DNA of 64,000 bases from JAPPKS01 sp963667895 (GTDB taxonomy: Bacteria; Poribacteria; WGA-4E; PCPOR2b): assembly GCA_965223985.1 (NCBI GenBank), contig OZ245030.1, positions 3,720,001 to 3,784,000 of the forward strand, read 5' to 3'. Below the pieces are notes generated by a model. That model saw nothing but the letters and a program-made list of their open reading frames with translations. It was not told the origin of the DNA and did no database searches. A program made the position numbers and the translations under genes. Shown piece by piece: positions 36,878 to 45,767 of the stretch (its first letter is position 1; every line of letters starts with the position of its first letter).

Positions 36878-38371
36878 ATGAACATAAAGAGCAAAACTTT
36901 GCTGTACTACATGTCGCTGGTGCTTTTACTGTTCTGCAGAATCGCCACGGCAAACGTCCTAACGCCTCAAGAGATTGCCCAGAAAGCATTAGATGCTACG
37001 GTTCTTCTGGTCATGGAAGATGCAAACGGTAAAGTTATTGGTGTGGGGAGCGGATTCTTCGTTAGAACGAATCAGATTGCTACCAACTTCCACGTCATTG
37101 AAGGTGCGGAGCGAGGCATAGCAAAGCGTGTTGGTCTTGAAACTGAGTACAAGATTACGAGCTTCAACGCAATTGATGAAACACACGATCTGGCGATTTT
37201 GCAGGTATCAGATGCAAGTGTTCCCGCGCTGCCATTCGGCGATAGCGATGCCGTTGTAATTGGCGACACGTGTTATGTTGCTGGCAATCCGAAAGGATAC
37301 CTAGAAGGCACGTTTTCACACGGACTCATTAGTGCTATACGTGAATTCCCAACAGGCAAGTTGCTTCAGCTCACTGCGCCGGTATCTCCGGGGAGTAGCG
37401 GCGGGCCCGTGCTAAATAATAAGGGTGAAGTGGTTGGCGTGTCCGTGACAACAGTAGACGGGGGGCAGAATCTCAATTTTGCTGTTCCTTCGAATTATCT
37501 CAATGCCATTATTAGCTACAGGGAAGGTAATGCTAAATATGAGTTAGGTTTGTTTCAATCAGCCATCGAAAACTACAACACCGCTATCCGATTGAATCCA
37601 AATAATGTGCTTGCTTACATCTGGCGTGGCTTTGCGAAATACGAATTAGGACAACGTGCTGCCGCGAGCCAAGACTGCTATACCGCTAGAGGACTCATGG
37701 GGCGTATACGAAGCCATAAACATATAGGCAGTAGAAAGATGAACCTAAAGCAACAAGTTAACAAGATTGCCGGGTTTAACACCGCTATCCGATTGAAACC
37801 GGATAATCCCTTTGCTTATTTCTGGCGTGGCTTTGCAAACAACGACTTGGCGAAATATGACACCGCTCTCGCAGATTGTGACACGGCGATTCGACTCCAA
37901 CCGGATTTTGCCCTAGCGTACAGCGATCGGGGAGTAGCGAAGGCTGCACTAGGGCACAAAATCGCGGCAATCCAAGACCACGACGCTGCCGTCCAACTCA
38001 GACCGCATTATGCTATTTTCTACCATAATCGGGGTTTGGCGAAGGCAAACTTTGGAGAACGTGACGCTGCCATCAAGGACCTTAACGTTGCTATCAAACT
38101 CCAACCGGATGTTGCCTTAGCTTACCACAATCGAGGGTGCGCGAAGGCTGACTTAGGACAACATATTGCTGCTATATTGGACTTTGATGCCGCTATCAGA
38201 CTCCTACCGGATTTTGCCCTAGCCTACTACAATCGGGGGTTGGCGAAGCAGAGGCTGGGTCGCACTCACAAGGCGAGGCAGGATTTCGAAACTGCCTTGA
38301 AAATCGCAGAAGAGTTTGGCGATGAGAATCTCAAAACCACCATTGAGTCGACAATGCGGAAACTCGACTAG
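36878..38371 (+). CDS. Exported HtrA-like serine protease with C-terminal TPRs
   Basis: A 497-residue paralogue of the protease at 34832. It has a signal peptide (LYYMSLVLLLFCRIATAN, residues 9-26), the catalytic His in NFHVIEGA, Asp in THDLAILQ and Ser in PGSSGGPVL. From about residue 215 there is a series of TPR units of 34 residues (YRGLAKANFGERDAAIKDL type, repeated about six times) in place of the beta domain or a PDZ. The first TPR is separated by a short basic insert around residues 265-290. TPRs should bind partners and bring substrates to the protease. GAGGAAAT precedes the ATG. Confidence 0.87.
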   Translation: MNIKSKTLLYYMSLVLLLFCRIATANVLTPQEIAQKALDATVLLVMEDANGKVIGVGSGFFVRTNQIATNFHVIEGAERGIAKRVGLETEYKITSFNAIDETHDLAILQVSDASVPALPFGDSDAVVIGDTCYVAGNPKGYLEGTFSHGLISAIREFPTGKLLQLTAPVSPGSSGGPVLNNKGEVVGVSVTTVDGGQNLNFAVPSNYLNAIISYREGNAKYELGLFQSAIENYNTAIRLNPNNVLAYIWRGFAKYELGQRAAASQDCYTARGLMGRIRSHKHIGSRKMNLKQQVNKIAGFNTAIRLKPDNPFAYFWRGFANNDLAKYDTALADCDTAIRLQPDFALAYSDRGVAKAALGHKIAAIQDHDAAVQLRPHYAIFYHNRGLAKANFGERDAAIKDLNVAIKLQPDVALAYHNRGCAKADLGQHIAAILDFDAAIRLLPDFALAYYNRGLAKQRLGRTHKARQDFETALKIAEEFGDENLKTTIESTMRKLD

Positions 38372-38594
38372 CTGGGCGAATTCAGTTATTTGAACAGTGG
38401 ATGTATACGGACGATAATGAGCAATTGGCGGGGCTTTAACCACTTAATACTAAGATTAAGAGAAACTTAATTTTTTATTTTGTCTCACTCAACGGATTTC
38501 AATTGAGCTAAGATTGTGAGTGTAGATTGGAAAAAACTCGGTTCCTGATTTGTCGCTTACTAGAATTAATTAGATAGTAGGTCACTAAAAGGTC

Positions 38595-39755
38595 ATGCGG
38601 CTACACGTTGAAAGAATTGGACATCCTATAGGTTTCACGGTTTGCAACGTTCCTAAGGAACACTATTTCTGGGCGTTGGCTTCTTGTGCTCTGACCTCCG
38701 ACGATCCGAATTTTTTCAGATACATCGAGCAGCTATCAAACATATATTTTAATCGTCAAGAATACAGAGTAGACGACAGCGCTATCAATAGCTTTCTGGT
38801 ACTGATTCATCTTGACTTGAGCGCAGATATCTACATTAATGATTTTCCCATGGAAATAGAGATGTTATCCAAGCGGAGTGTGGAAGCAGGGACAATTATC
38901 ACGGACGGCGATATTGCAGATATACGTCAGGTAAGGTTTCCGGGTATTGACATACAAGAATCTGACAGTGTTATCTGTTGCTTTAGAGTCGGCTGGAAAT
39001 TCGGACTGTATTTTAACTTTCTAGGTTTCAAAGAAGAGTTTGATGTTGCATCCCTACAGGCTAGACTAGGACAACTCTATAGACATTTACGTTTCCAGTA
39101 TGTCTATCACAGCCTAGAATCAGAAGCGCATTTTGGGGAAATGGTAAAAGACGGGTGGTTTCCCTTTATAGAGATTCTAGGCAACGACTATAAAACATTG
39201 GCTGCCACCTATCAAAATGAGAAATTCGCCTACGATGATACGGTAGGAACACTGCTTGATAAATTCGATGAATCACGCGTGAGAAAAATGACCGAAAAGT
39301 GGTTGCAAAAACCCATCTTTCAGGAAAAGCAACATTTGCTGCAAGCGGGTATCGATGCTTTTCTGCAAGGGACTGAAAGTGGTTTTATAAATTGCATAAA
39401 GACCCTTTATACGGAAATTGAAGGGGTCATGCGATATTTGTATTTTGAGGACACGGGAAAAGGCAACAGGGTAACCCTGAAGGAGTTGCTTTGCTACCTC
39501 ACAGACAAAGGAAAGCAACGCGCTGCGAATGATGACCAATCGTTACTCTTACCTCATCAGTTTTTGGAGTATCTGACCGAGAGCGTTTTTGCAAATTTCA
39601 ACCTTGAAACTGGCGAGGTTGAAGTATCAAGGCACAGTGTTGCTCATGGTGCTGCTGTAGGCGAGGAGTATACGCCGGAAAAAGCATTACAGGCACTTTT
39701 AACCGTCGATCAGATCTACTATTACCTGCCTTCACCACCCGACGAAACGAACTAA
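38595..39755 (+). CDS. Unknown protein with HEPN-like C-terminal domain
   Basis: A 386-residue soluble protein that I cannot assign to a named family. The first two-thirds is mixed alpha/beta without known motifs. The last 120 residues are helical and end with the motif R-H-S-V-A-H (in EVSRHSVAHGAAVGEEYT), which matches the Rx4-6H signature of HEPN RNases, followed by a final helix with YYYL. HEPN domains occur in toxin and phage-defence proteins such as ApeA. Position near toxin-antitoxin and DUF2971 genes fits such a role, but this is inference. Confidence 0.6.
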   Translation: MRLHVERIGHPIGFTVCNVPKEHYFWALASCALTSDDPNFFRYIEQLSNIYFNRQEYRVDDSAINSFLVLIHLDLSADIYINDFPMEIEMLSKRSVEAGTIITDGDIADIRQVRFPGIDIQESDSVICCFRVGWKFGLYFNFLGFKEEFDVASLQARLGQLYRHLRFQYVYHSLESEAHFGEMVKDGWFPFIEILGNDYKTLAATYQNEKFAYDDTVGTLLDKFDESRVRKMTEKWLQKPIFQEKQHLLQAGIDAFLQGTESGFINCIKTLYTEIEGVMRYLYFEDTGKGNRVTLKELLCYLTDKGKQRAANDDQSLLLPHQFLEYLTESVFANFNLETGEVEVSRHSVAHGAAVGEEYTPEKALQALLTVDQIYYYLPSPPDETN

Positions 39756-39956
39756 CAATTGACCGTCGGTAGAAAGCCGTAATCACCACACAACTGCTGC
39801 CTGTCGCGCACCGTAATGAGAAAACGGCATTGGAAAGTGTTTATATACTCTAGTCGAATGCGGTAAGAGTGCGGAAAAAGGCTCAAACGCTCACGAGTTG
39901 GGCGACATGGTATGAGGGAGGCAAGAAGAGGAGTTGCAGAGCGGCGACAAAACGGC

Positions 39957-40754
39957 TCAATAGGGTAAGATGCCTCCGCACACGTTTAGCGCTTGACCGG
40001 TAATGTAGCTCGCATCGGAAGACGCGAGGAACGCGACCATGTTGGCAACATCCTCTGGTTTTTCGATGCGACCGAGCGGTATACTCTCGACAGCGCGCGC
40101 TTTGACCGACCCAAGCGGCGCACCTTCTAACTTCGCAGTCTCACGGTCAATCAAATCCCACATCGCAGTGTCCACAATGCCGGCGCACACACAATTGACG
40201 AGAATCCCGTGCGACGACAACTCCAGTCCCATCTGCTTGGTCAACGCGACGACGGCATGTTTGCTGGCGGCGTAAGCGCCCAGCGGCACGTCTTTGCCGG
40301 GCGCGATTTTACCCGCGCCGGATGCGTTGTTGATGATTCTGCCGCCGCTGCCCTGGGCAATCATGTGTCGCGCTGCCGCTTGCGAGCAGAGGAGAACCCC
40401 TTTGGCGTTGACGTTCATGAGTGCATCCCACATTTCCTCGTCAGTGTCCATCAGCGGGGCGACGACGCCGATTCCGGCGTTATTGACTAGAATGTCTAAC
40501 CGTCCGAATCGTTCAGCGGTCTGACGCACCATCCGCTCAACGTCGGGTTTGTGGGTCACATCCACTTTGAGATGGAGTGCCTGACCGCCTGCTTCCTCGA
40601 TTTCTTGGACGACACCCTGTGCGTTTTCATAGTCAATGTCGGCGACAGTTACATACGCCTGTTCCTTGGCGAAGCGCAGCGCAATCGCGCGGCCAATCCC
40701 ACGTCCGGCTCCAGTAACAACTGCCACCTGTTCGTCTAGATCGTACTTTGGCAT
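39957..40754 (-). CDS. Short-chain dehydrogenase/reductase (SDR)
   Basis: A 265-residue classical SDR. The nucleotide motif VTGAGRGIGRA and the acidic residue in ADID favour NAD(H). The structural NNAGIG and the catalytic Ser-Tyr-Lys (INNASGAGKI, YAASKHA) are present, as is the C-terminal YITGQALNVCGG typical of FabG/sorbitol-dehydrogenase-like members. The start is placed at ATG 40754, where the SDR fold begins; the frame is open further upstream. It lies 14 bases after the VOC gene on the same strand, so the two probably act in one small catabolic pathway of unknown substrate. Confidence 0.9.
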   Translation of the reverse strand: MPKYDLDEQVAVVTGAGRGIGRAIALRFAKEQAYVTVADIDYENAQGVVQEIEEAGGQALHLKVDVTHKPDVERMVRQTAERFGRLDILVNNAGIGVVAPLMDTDEEMWDALMNVNAKGVLLCSQAAARHMIAQGSGGRIINNASGAGKIAPGKDVPLGAYAASKHAVVALTKQMGLELSSHGILVNCVCAGIVDTAMWDLIDRETAKLEGAPLGSVKARAVESIPLGRIEKPEDVANMVAFLASSDASYITGQALNVCGGILPY

Positions 40755-40768
40755 CCGTTCCCTATGCA

Positions 40769-41248
40769 CTACGGCTGATTGGTGTATGCCTTTTTCTGGA
40801 TTGGATGCTCCATCAATTCGAGAACAAACCCGTCCGGATCCTTGAAAAACACCACCTTCACGATACCCCATTCGAGATCAAAGTTGACCGGCTCCGAGAC
40901 GAACTCGACGCCTTTGGCTTTTAACGCACTGTAGGTTCCCATCAGGTCCGGCACACCGATGCAGAAGTGCGAGTGACCGACATCGCCCAATTGCGCGTCA
41001 GATAGTTTGCCTTGGGGCTTGATGTATTGCTGTAGGTCGAGCATAATCCCTGGCGTATCGGGTGCTTGCAACCGCACCACCTGCATCACTACATCCGGTT
41101 TTCCAGCCATCTTGGAAATAGTTTCGCCTTCAAGCCGATGCCGCTCGACTTCTTCGAGTCCGAGCAGATCGCAATAGAACGCAATTGACCGATCCATGTC
41201 GCTTACAGTTACTGATATGTGATCTAGGATGTTAACTGAGTTGATCAT
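40769..41248 (-). CDS. VOC (glyoxalase/bleomycin-resistance fold) family protein
   Basis: A 159-residue protein with two betaalphabetabetabeta modules. Probable metal ligands are His in ILDHISVTV, His in VGHSHFCIGV and Glu in FVLELMEHP, as in glyoxalase I, methylmalonyl-CoA epimerase and extradiol dioxygenases. Which reaction it carries out is not clear from sequence. ATG 41248 has GAGG 5 nt upstream. It precedes the SDR gene with a 14-base gap, so the two form an operon. Confidence 0.87.
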   Translation of the reverse strand: MINSVNILDHISVTVSDMDRSIAFYCDLLGLEEVERHRLEGETISKMAGKPDVVMQVVRLQAPDTPGIMLDLQQYIKPQGKLSDAQLGDVGHSHFCIGVPDLMGTYSALKAKGVEFVSEPVNFDLEWGIVKVVFFKDPDGFVLELMEHPIQKKAYTNQP

Positions 41249-41892
41249 GTCTACCTCTAGCGCCGACGCTATGTATTTATTCTGATGATGAAATAGCATA
41301 GCAAAGAATGCAGAAAACTACAACCATAATGGTTAATTGTCACTCGGTCTACCGAACTCAAAATTGTTGTACTTCGTAAGGAAAATTGCAACAGCTTGAC
41401 TTTGCAACGGTTTTGTGGTACGCTGTGTCTGTTGAAGTAACAGTTTGTTCAAAGTGTTTTGATAGATAAAGTCGCTCATTATTCCGCCATCGATTTCGCA
41501 CGTTTCGACAACATTGGTCATGAAAGCTTGTCCGCCTTTTTTTTAGACTGCAATTACTGTAATTTTGTGTTCTATGGCGAATCCGGCTCCTGCCAGCCAC
41601 AATAAGAAATGGTCGAGGCAGGGGTGCCTCTCCTACAGGGGCCGAGGCGCTTCCTTCATTGAGAGATGGGCAATCTTTGGGGACTAGTTCTTGTAGGTTG
41701 GGTTACGGAGAAGACTATCGCCTTCGCTATTCGCTCAGTTGATCCCTCCCTATTCGGTCGGTTGATCGGATATGATGAACGATGTGAATAATTAAGCATG
41801 GGTTTCGTTGGTTGAATGCGTTTGGAAATTGTTGATTGTAGCAAAACCCAACCTACATTATACTGTATTTCCCGATTTAAGAGAAATTGGCA
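41249..41892. other. Intergenic region with a MITE-like element before obg
   Basis: About 640 bases. The first 400 contain nothing recognisable. The end contains an inverted-repeat element at 41692-41857 and the probable obg promoter (TATACT at 41859-41864). Confidence 0.55.
41692..41857. repeat. MITE-like element with 13-bp terminal inverted repeats
   Basis: TGTAGGTTGGGTT at 41692-41704 is exactly complementary to AACCCAACCTACA at 41845-41857. The 166-base element between has no open frame, and its interior (41714-41746) matches 26818-26850 at 30 of 33 positions. Perfect terminal repeats, small size and a second partial copy point to a non-autonomous mobile element. Its right end abuts a TATACT box, so it may provide part of the obg promoter. 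Confidence 0.7.
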
Positions 41893-43203
41893 ATGAACGT
41901 AGACACAGCAACAATTCACGTCGTGGGCGGCAAGGGCGGTAACGGCTGCATCAGTTTCCGCAGGGAAAAGTATGTGCCGCGCGGGGGACCGAACGGCGGC
42001 GATGGCGGGCGAGGGGGAAGTGTAATTCTCGAAGCGTCGGAAGGGTTGAGCACACTGCTGGATCTCAAATTCCAGCCGCGCCAGAGAGCGCACGATGGAC
42101 AACTCGGCAGGGGGAAACTCAGGCACGGCAAAGAGGCGGAGGACAGAGTTGTAACGGTTCCAGTTGGCACAGTCGTCCGGACACCCGAAATGGAAGGCGC
42201 CCTTGCGGATCTGAAGCAGCATGGTCAGCGAGTCGTCGTTGCGCGAGGAGGGGTTGGCGGCAAGGGGAATTCGCGATTCAAAAGCAGCACTTTTCAAACG
42301 CCGCGTGTCGCCGAAAAGGGTGAGCCGGGCGAGGAACGCCTCATCGAATTGGAAGTTAAAGTCATTGCTGAGGTGGGACTGGTAGGGTATCCAAACGCCG
42401 GCAAATCGACGCTGCTGTCGAAGGTATCCGATGCGAAGCCGAAAATAGCGAATTATCCATTTACCACTCTTGCACCCAACTTAGGGGTCGTCCGTATCGG
42501 TGCAGCGCGAAACTTCGTCGTTGCCGATATCCCCGGGCTCATCGAAGGGGCGCATGCGGGCGCTGGGCTGGGGCACGACTTTTTGAGGCATATCGAACGC
42601 ACGAAGCTGCTTATCCACATCGTCGATTGTGCAGCTGTCGACGGGCGCAATCCACTTCAGGACTATGAGCAACTCAACGAGGAGCTCGAGCTGTACAATC
42701 CTCGATTAGTGCGAATGCCGCAGTTAATTGCTCTCAACAAAATGGATTTGCCCAATGCGCGGGACTCTCTTCCGCAGATCGGAGATTACTTCGGCAAGCG
42801 TCGGGTCTTCTCAATTTCGGCGCTAACTGGAGAGGGAGTAGATGGGTTAATGCGTGCGGCGTATGGACGGCTGCAACGCATTCACGAACGCATTCGTGAA
42901 AGACAGGGGAGCGGCGGCGTGCCTGAGTCTATGATGACGTCACTGCCGACGTTCCAAAAACGACACGGACGATTTGAACTCTCGAAGGAAGAAGATTGCT
43001 TCGTTGTGCGCGGTGACGAGCCGCGCCGGGCGGTGCTGATGACAGACATGGAAAATGATCAAGCGCTCGTTCTGCTCCACCGCAAGCTCAAAAAGATGGG
43101 CATTATCAACGCCCTAATCAGAACTGGCGTTAAAGAAGGAGATACGGTTCAGATTGATGAATTCGAATTTACATACAGTCCCCACGGAATCGGCACAGAT
43201 TGA
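41893..43203 (+). CDS. obg: Obg-family GTPase (ObgE/CgtA)
   Basis: A 436-residue GTPase involved in 50S ribosome assembly and stress response. The glycine-rich Obg fold is at the N-terminus (VGGKGGNGCISFRRE, PNGGDGGRGG), the G domain has GYPNAGKSTLL (about residue 164), switch II DIPGLIEGA, G4 NKMD and G5 SALTG, and the C-terminal OCT domain (FVVRGDEPRRAVLMTDMENDQA) is complete. ATG 41893 is chosen; a TTG lies 6 bases upstream. In many bacteria obg follows rplU-rpmA directly; here an 8.9-kb accessory block separates them. Its 3' end overlaps proB. Confidence 0.96.
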   Translation: MNVDTATIHVVGGKGGNGCISFRREKYVPRGGPNGGDGGRGGSVILEASEGLSTLLDLKFQPRQRAHDGQLGRGKLRHGKEAEDRVVTVPVGTVVRTPEMEGALADLKQHGQRVVVARGGVGGKGNSRFKSSTFQTPRVAEKGEPGEERLIELEVKVIAEVGLVGYPNAGKSTLLSKVSDAKPKIANYPFTTLAPNLGVVRIGAARNFVVADIPGLIEGAHAGAGLGHDFLRHIERTKLLIHIVDCAAVDGRNPLQDYEQLNEELELYNPRLVRMPQLIALNKMDLPNARDSLPQIGDYFGKRRVFSISALTGEGVDGLMRAAYGRLQRIHERIRERQGSGGVPESMMTSLPTFQKRHGRFELSKEEDCFVVRGDEPRRAVLMTDMENDQALVLLHRKLKKMGIINALIRTGVKEGDTVQIDEFEFTYSPHGIGTD

Positions 43204-44323
43204 AAGACACGATTTATTGTCGCGTGTCACGCGGGTGGTAGTCAAAGTTGGTAGCAGAGTCATCTCTCAAAATTACAATCTCAATCCGAGCAGCCTTGAT
43301 AGACTTGTGGACGATCTCGCAACGGTGAAACACAAAGGGATAGAGGTTATCCTCGTCTCTTCGGGCGCAATCGCAGCGGGCACCGGCAAGCTTTTCGGAC
43401 AGCGTCCGCAAACGATTCCCCGTCTACAGGCGGCTGCGGCAGTTGGACAGAGCCACCTGATTCACGCCTATGACCAGCGGTTTCAGCGGCATGACCTAAT
43501 TACGGCGATGATGCTCCTGACGCAGGACGACTTCAGTTACCGTGAGCGCTATACGCACATCAGCGACGCCCTCGGTACCCTGTTGCAACTTGGGGTTATC
43601 CCAATTATCAATGAAAATGACTCTGTCGCTGTGGAGGAGATTAAGTTTGGTGACAATGACACGCTGTCAGCCCAGGTCACCAATATCGCAGAGGCTGACC
43701 TCCTCATAATTCTATCGGATCAGGATGGATTTCACACGCAAGATCCCCGTAAATATTCCAACGCCGAGTTTATCAGCGTTGTGCCGGCAATTACAGAGAC
43801 GCTCCAGCGTTCTGCTGGCGGAGCGGGCAGCGCCGATGGGACAGGCGGGATGATCACGAAGCTACGTGCAGCAGAAATCGTGACAGGATCGGGCGAGATT
43901 ATGGTGCTTGCGAACGGAAACCAGCCTGCAGTCGTCAGTCGTATCCTCGCGGGCGAGGAAATCGGAACACTTTTCTTACCACAACAGCGGATATCCGCCC
44001 GCAAACGCTGGATTGCCTATTCACGCCTGCCCAGAGGGACGCTGTATGTCGATAACGGCGCCCGTGACACGCTGAAACAACGCGGCAAGAGTCTGCTTCC
44101 GTCTGGTTTGCGTAAGGTAGAAGGCGATTTTGAGTACGGCGACACCCTCTCTTGCATTGATGAAAATGGGAATGAGTTTGCTAGAGGGCTTGCGAATTAC
44201 AACAAGCAAGAAGTTGTTCAAATTATGGGCAAACAAACAAGTGAAATCAAAAAGATTCTCGGCTATCACCATTACGACGAGGTGATTCATCGAGATAATC
44301 TCGTTTTGCTTAAGGAAGCGTGA
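43157..44323 (+). CDS. proB: Glutamate 5-kinase with C-terminal PUA domain
   Basis: First enzyme of proline synthesis: phosphorylates L-glutamate with ATP. The 388-residue length includes the kinase domain (VVVKVGSRVI, LVSSGAIAAG, NENDSVAVEEIKFGDND, GTGGMITKLRAA) and a PUA domain (RGTLYVDNGARDTLKQRGKSLLPSG). The ATG at 43157 overlaps the end of obg by 47 bases; no better start lies further in, as the kinase fold begins about 25 residues later. proA follows, so the two pathway enzymes are co-transcribed. Confidence 0.94.
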   Translation: MNSNLHTVPTESAQIERHDLLSRVTRVVVKVGSRVISQNYNLNPSSLDRLVDDLATVKHKGIEVILVSSGAIAAGTGKLFGQRPQTIPRLQAAAAVGQSHLIHAYDQRFQRHDLITAMMLLTQDDFSYRERYTHISDALGTLLQLGVIPIINENDSVAVEEIKFGDNDTLSAQVTNIAEADLLIILSDQDGFHTQDPRKYSNAEFISVVPAITETLQRSAGGAGSADGTGGMITKLRAAEIVTGSGEIMVLANGNQPAVVSRILAGEEIGTLFLPQQRISARKRWIAYSRLPRGTLYVDNGARDTLKQRGKSLLPSGLRKVEGDFEYGDTLSCIDENGNEFARGLANYNKQEVVQIMGKQTSEIKKILGYHHYDEVIHRDNLVLLKEA

Positions 44324-44489
44324 AGAGGAAAACTTTCGTAATTGGAGGCTCACAACTTTGCGTTAAGATTTAAAACGCCGATAGTTGGAATGAATGGATA
44401 GGCATATCATTGGCGATTGAGACCGGAAACGTCACCGCATTCAAACTGAGATTCAAACACAGATAAACACTCAATGAGGAGATGATTTG

Positions 44490-45752
44490 ATGGATCACAC
44501 GATTCAGGACATGATCCAGTCGAAAGCCCAAGCTGCTAGGGATGCCATGCGCCACTTGTGCAGAGCTTCCGTTGATGTGCGCAACGGCGCCCTGTTAGCA
44601 ATGGCAGATAGCATTTTGGCGTTCAAAGATAAGATTCGAGAAGCCAATCAGATTGACTTGGAGAACGGACAAAAGACCGGACTCGCTGAGCCGCTTATGA
44701 AGCGTCTCCTTGTGGACGAAAAAAAGATTGCGAGGATGGCAGATAATTTGAGGCAGGTTGCCGGGTTGCCAGACCCGATTGGCGAAATGACACGCATGTG
44801 GGAACGCCCCAATGGGCTGCGGATTGGAATAGTCCGTGTACCGCTCGGTGTCATTGGCGTAATCTACGAGTCGCGTCCAGACGTCACCGTCGAAGTGTCG
44901 GCTTTGTGCGTCAAATCCGGCAACGGGGTTATTTTGCGCGGAGGGTCGGAGGCGATACAGTCCAACACCACGCTTGCAAAAATTTTAAGCGAAACCGCAG
45001 AAAGGGAGGGTATCAAAGACGCCATCCAGTTTGTAGACATTACGGATCGACAGGCGGTGAGGGAGATGATTGCGCTGCCGGAACACATCGATCTAATTGT
45101 GCCGCGTGGCAGTTATGAATTGGTACGGTCCCTCATGAGGGATTCGGAGATTCCTGTCCTCGGACATGCGGACGGAGTATGTCACGTTTATGTAGATGAA
45201 GCTGCCGATCCCGACATGGCAGAGAAGATTTGCTTCAACGCAAAAGTCGGTTACAAGGTTGCTGTGTGCAACACGATGGAGACACTACTGGTCCACGAGC
45301 GAATCGCTCCGCAATTCCTCCCTCCAATGTGCGAAAGGTTCGCCGCCGAGTGCGTTGAACTTCGCGGCTGCGAAACGACGCAGCAGGTGAGCCCCGATGT
45401 CGTCCCTGCGACCGAAGCCGATTGGCGGACAGAATACCTCGACAAAATCTTGTCAATCCGAGTAGTCTCAGACTTCGACGAGGCGGTGCAGCACATCGAA
45501 ACCTACGGTTCGCACCATTCGGATTCGATTATCACAGAAAACTACGCCGCAGCGCAGCGTTTTCTCAAGGAGGTTGATTCGGCTGCTGTCTATGTCAACG
45601 CGAGCACCGCCTTCACCGACGGTTACGAGTTTGGACTCGGTGCAGAAGTCGGTATCAGCACCCAGAAGCTGCACTGCCGGGGTCCAATGGGGCTTGAAGG
45701 GTTGACGAGCTACAAATACATCATCTACGGAAATGGGCAGGTGCGAACGTAG
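44490..45752 (+). CDS. proA: Gamma-glutamyl phosphate reductase
   Basis: Second enzyme of proline synthesis: reduces gamma-glutamyl phosphate to the semialdehyde with NADPH. At 420 residues it is full length, with the substrate and cofactor segments PLGVIGVIYESRPDVT and KSGNGVILRGGSEA, the catalytic cysteine in KVAVCNTMETLL, and the C-terminal FTDGYEFGLGAEVGIST motif. AGGAG precedes the ATG. It lies 166 bases after proB in the same direction and ends 15 bases before the convergent lgt gene. Confidence 0.96.
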   Translation: MDHTIQDMIQSKAQAARDAMRHLCRASVDVRNGALLAMADSILAFKDKIREANQIDLENGQKTGLAEPLMKRLLVDEKKIARMADNLRQVAGLPDPIGEMTRMWERPNGLRIGIVRVPLGVIGVIYESRPDVTVEVSALCVKSGNGVILRGGSEAIQSNTTLAKILSETAEREGIKDAIQFVDITDRQAVREMIALPEHIDLIVPRGSYELVRSLMRDSEIPVLGHADGVCHVYVDEAADPDMAEKICFNAKVGYKVAVCNTMETLLVHERIAPQFLPPMCERFAAECVELRGCETTQQVSPDVVPATEADWRTEYLDKILSIRVVSDFDEAVQHIETYGSHHSDSIITENYAAAQRFLKEVDSAAVYVNASTAFTDGYEFGLGAEVGISTQKLHCRGPMGLEGLTSYKYIIYGNGQVRT

Positions 45753-45767
45753 GTCAGTAAGGCTTCC

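Noticed and set aside
33960..40000. Integron cassette array (plus-strand toxin-antitoxin and unknown genes with short gaps; GTTAGGC at about 34013 and GCCTAAC at about 35892)
   Set aside because: Only single, unpaired core-like sites are seen, no gene has a full attC fold behind it, and there is no integrase in the window.
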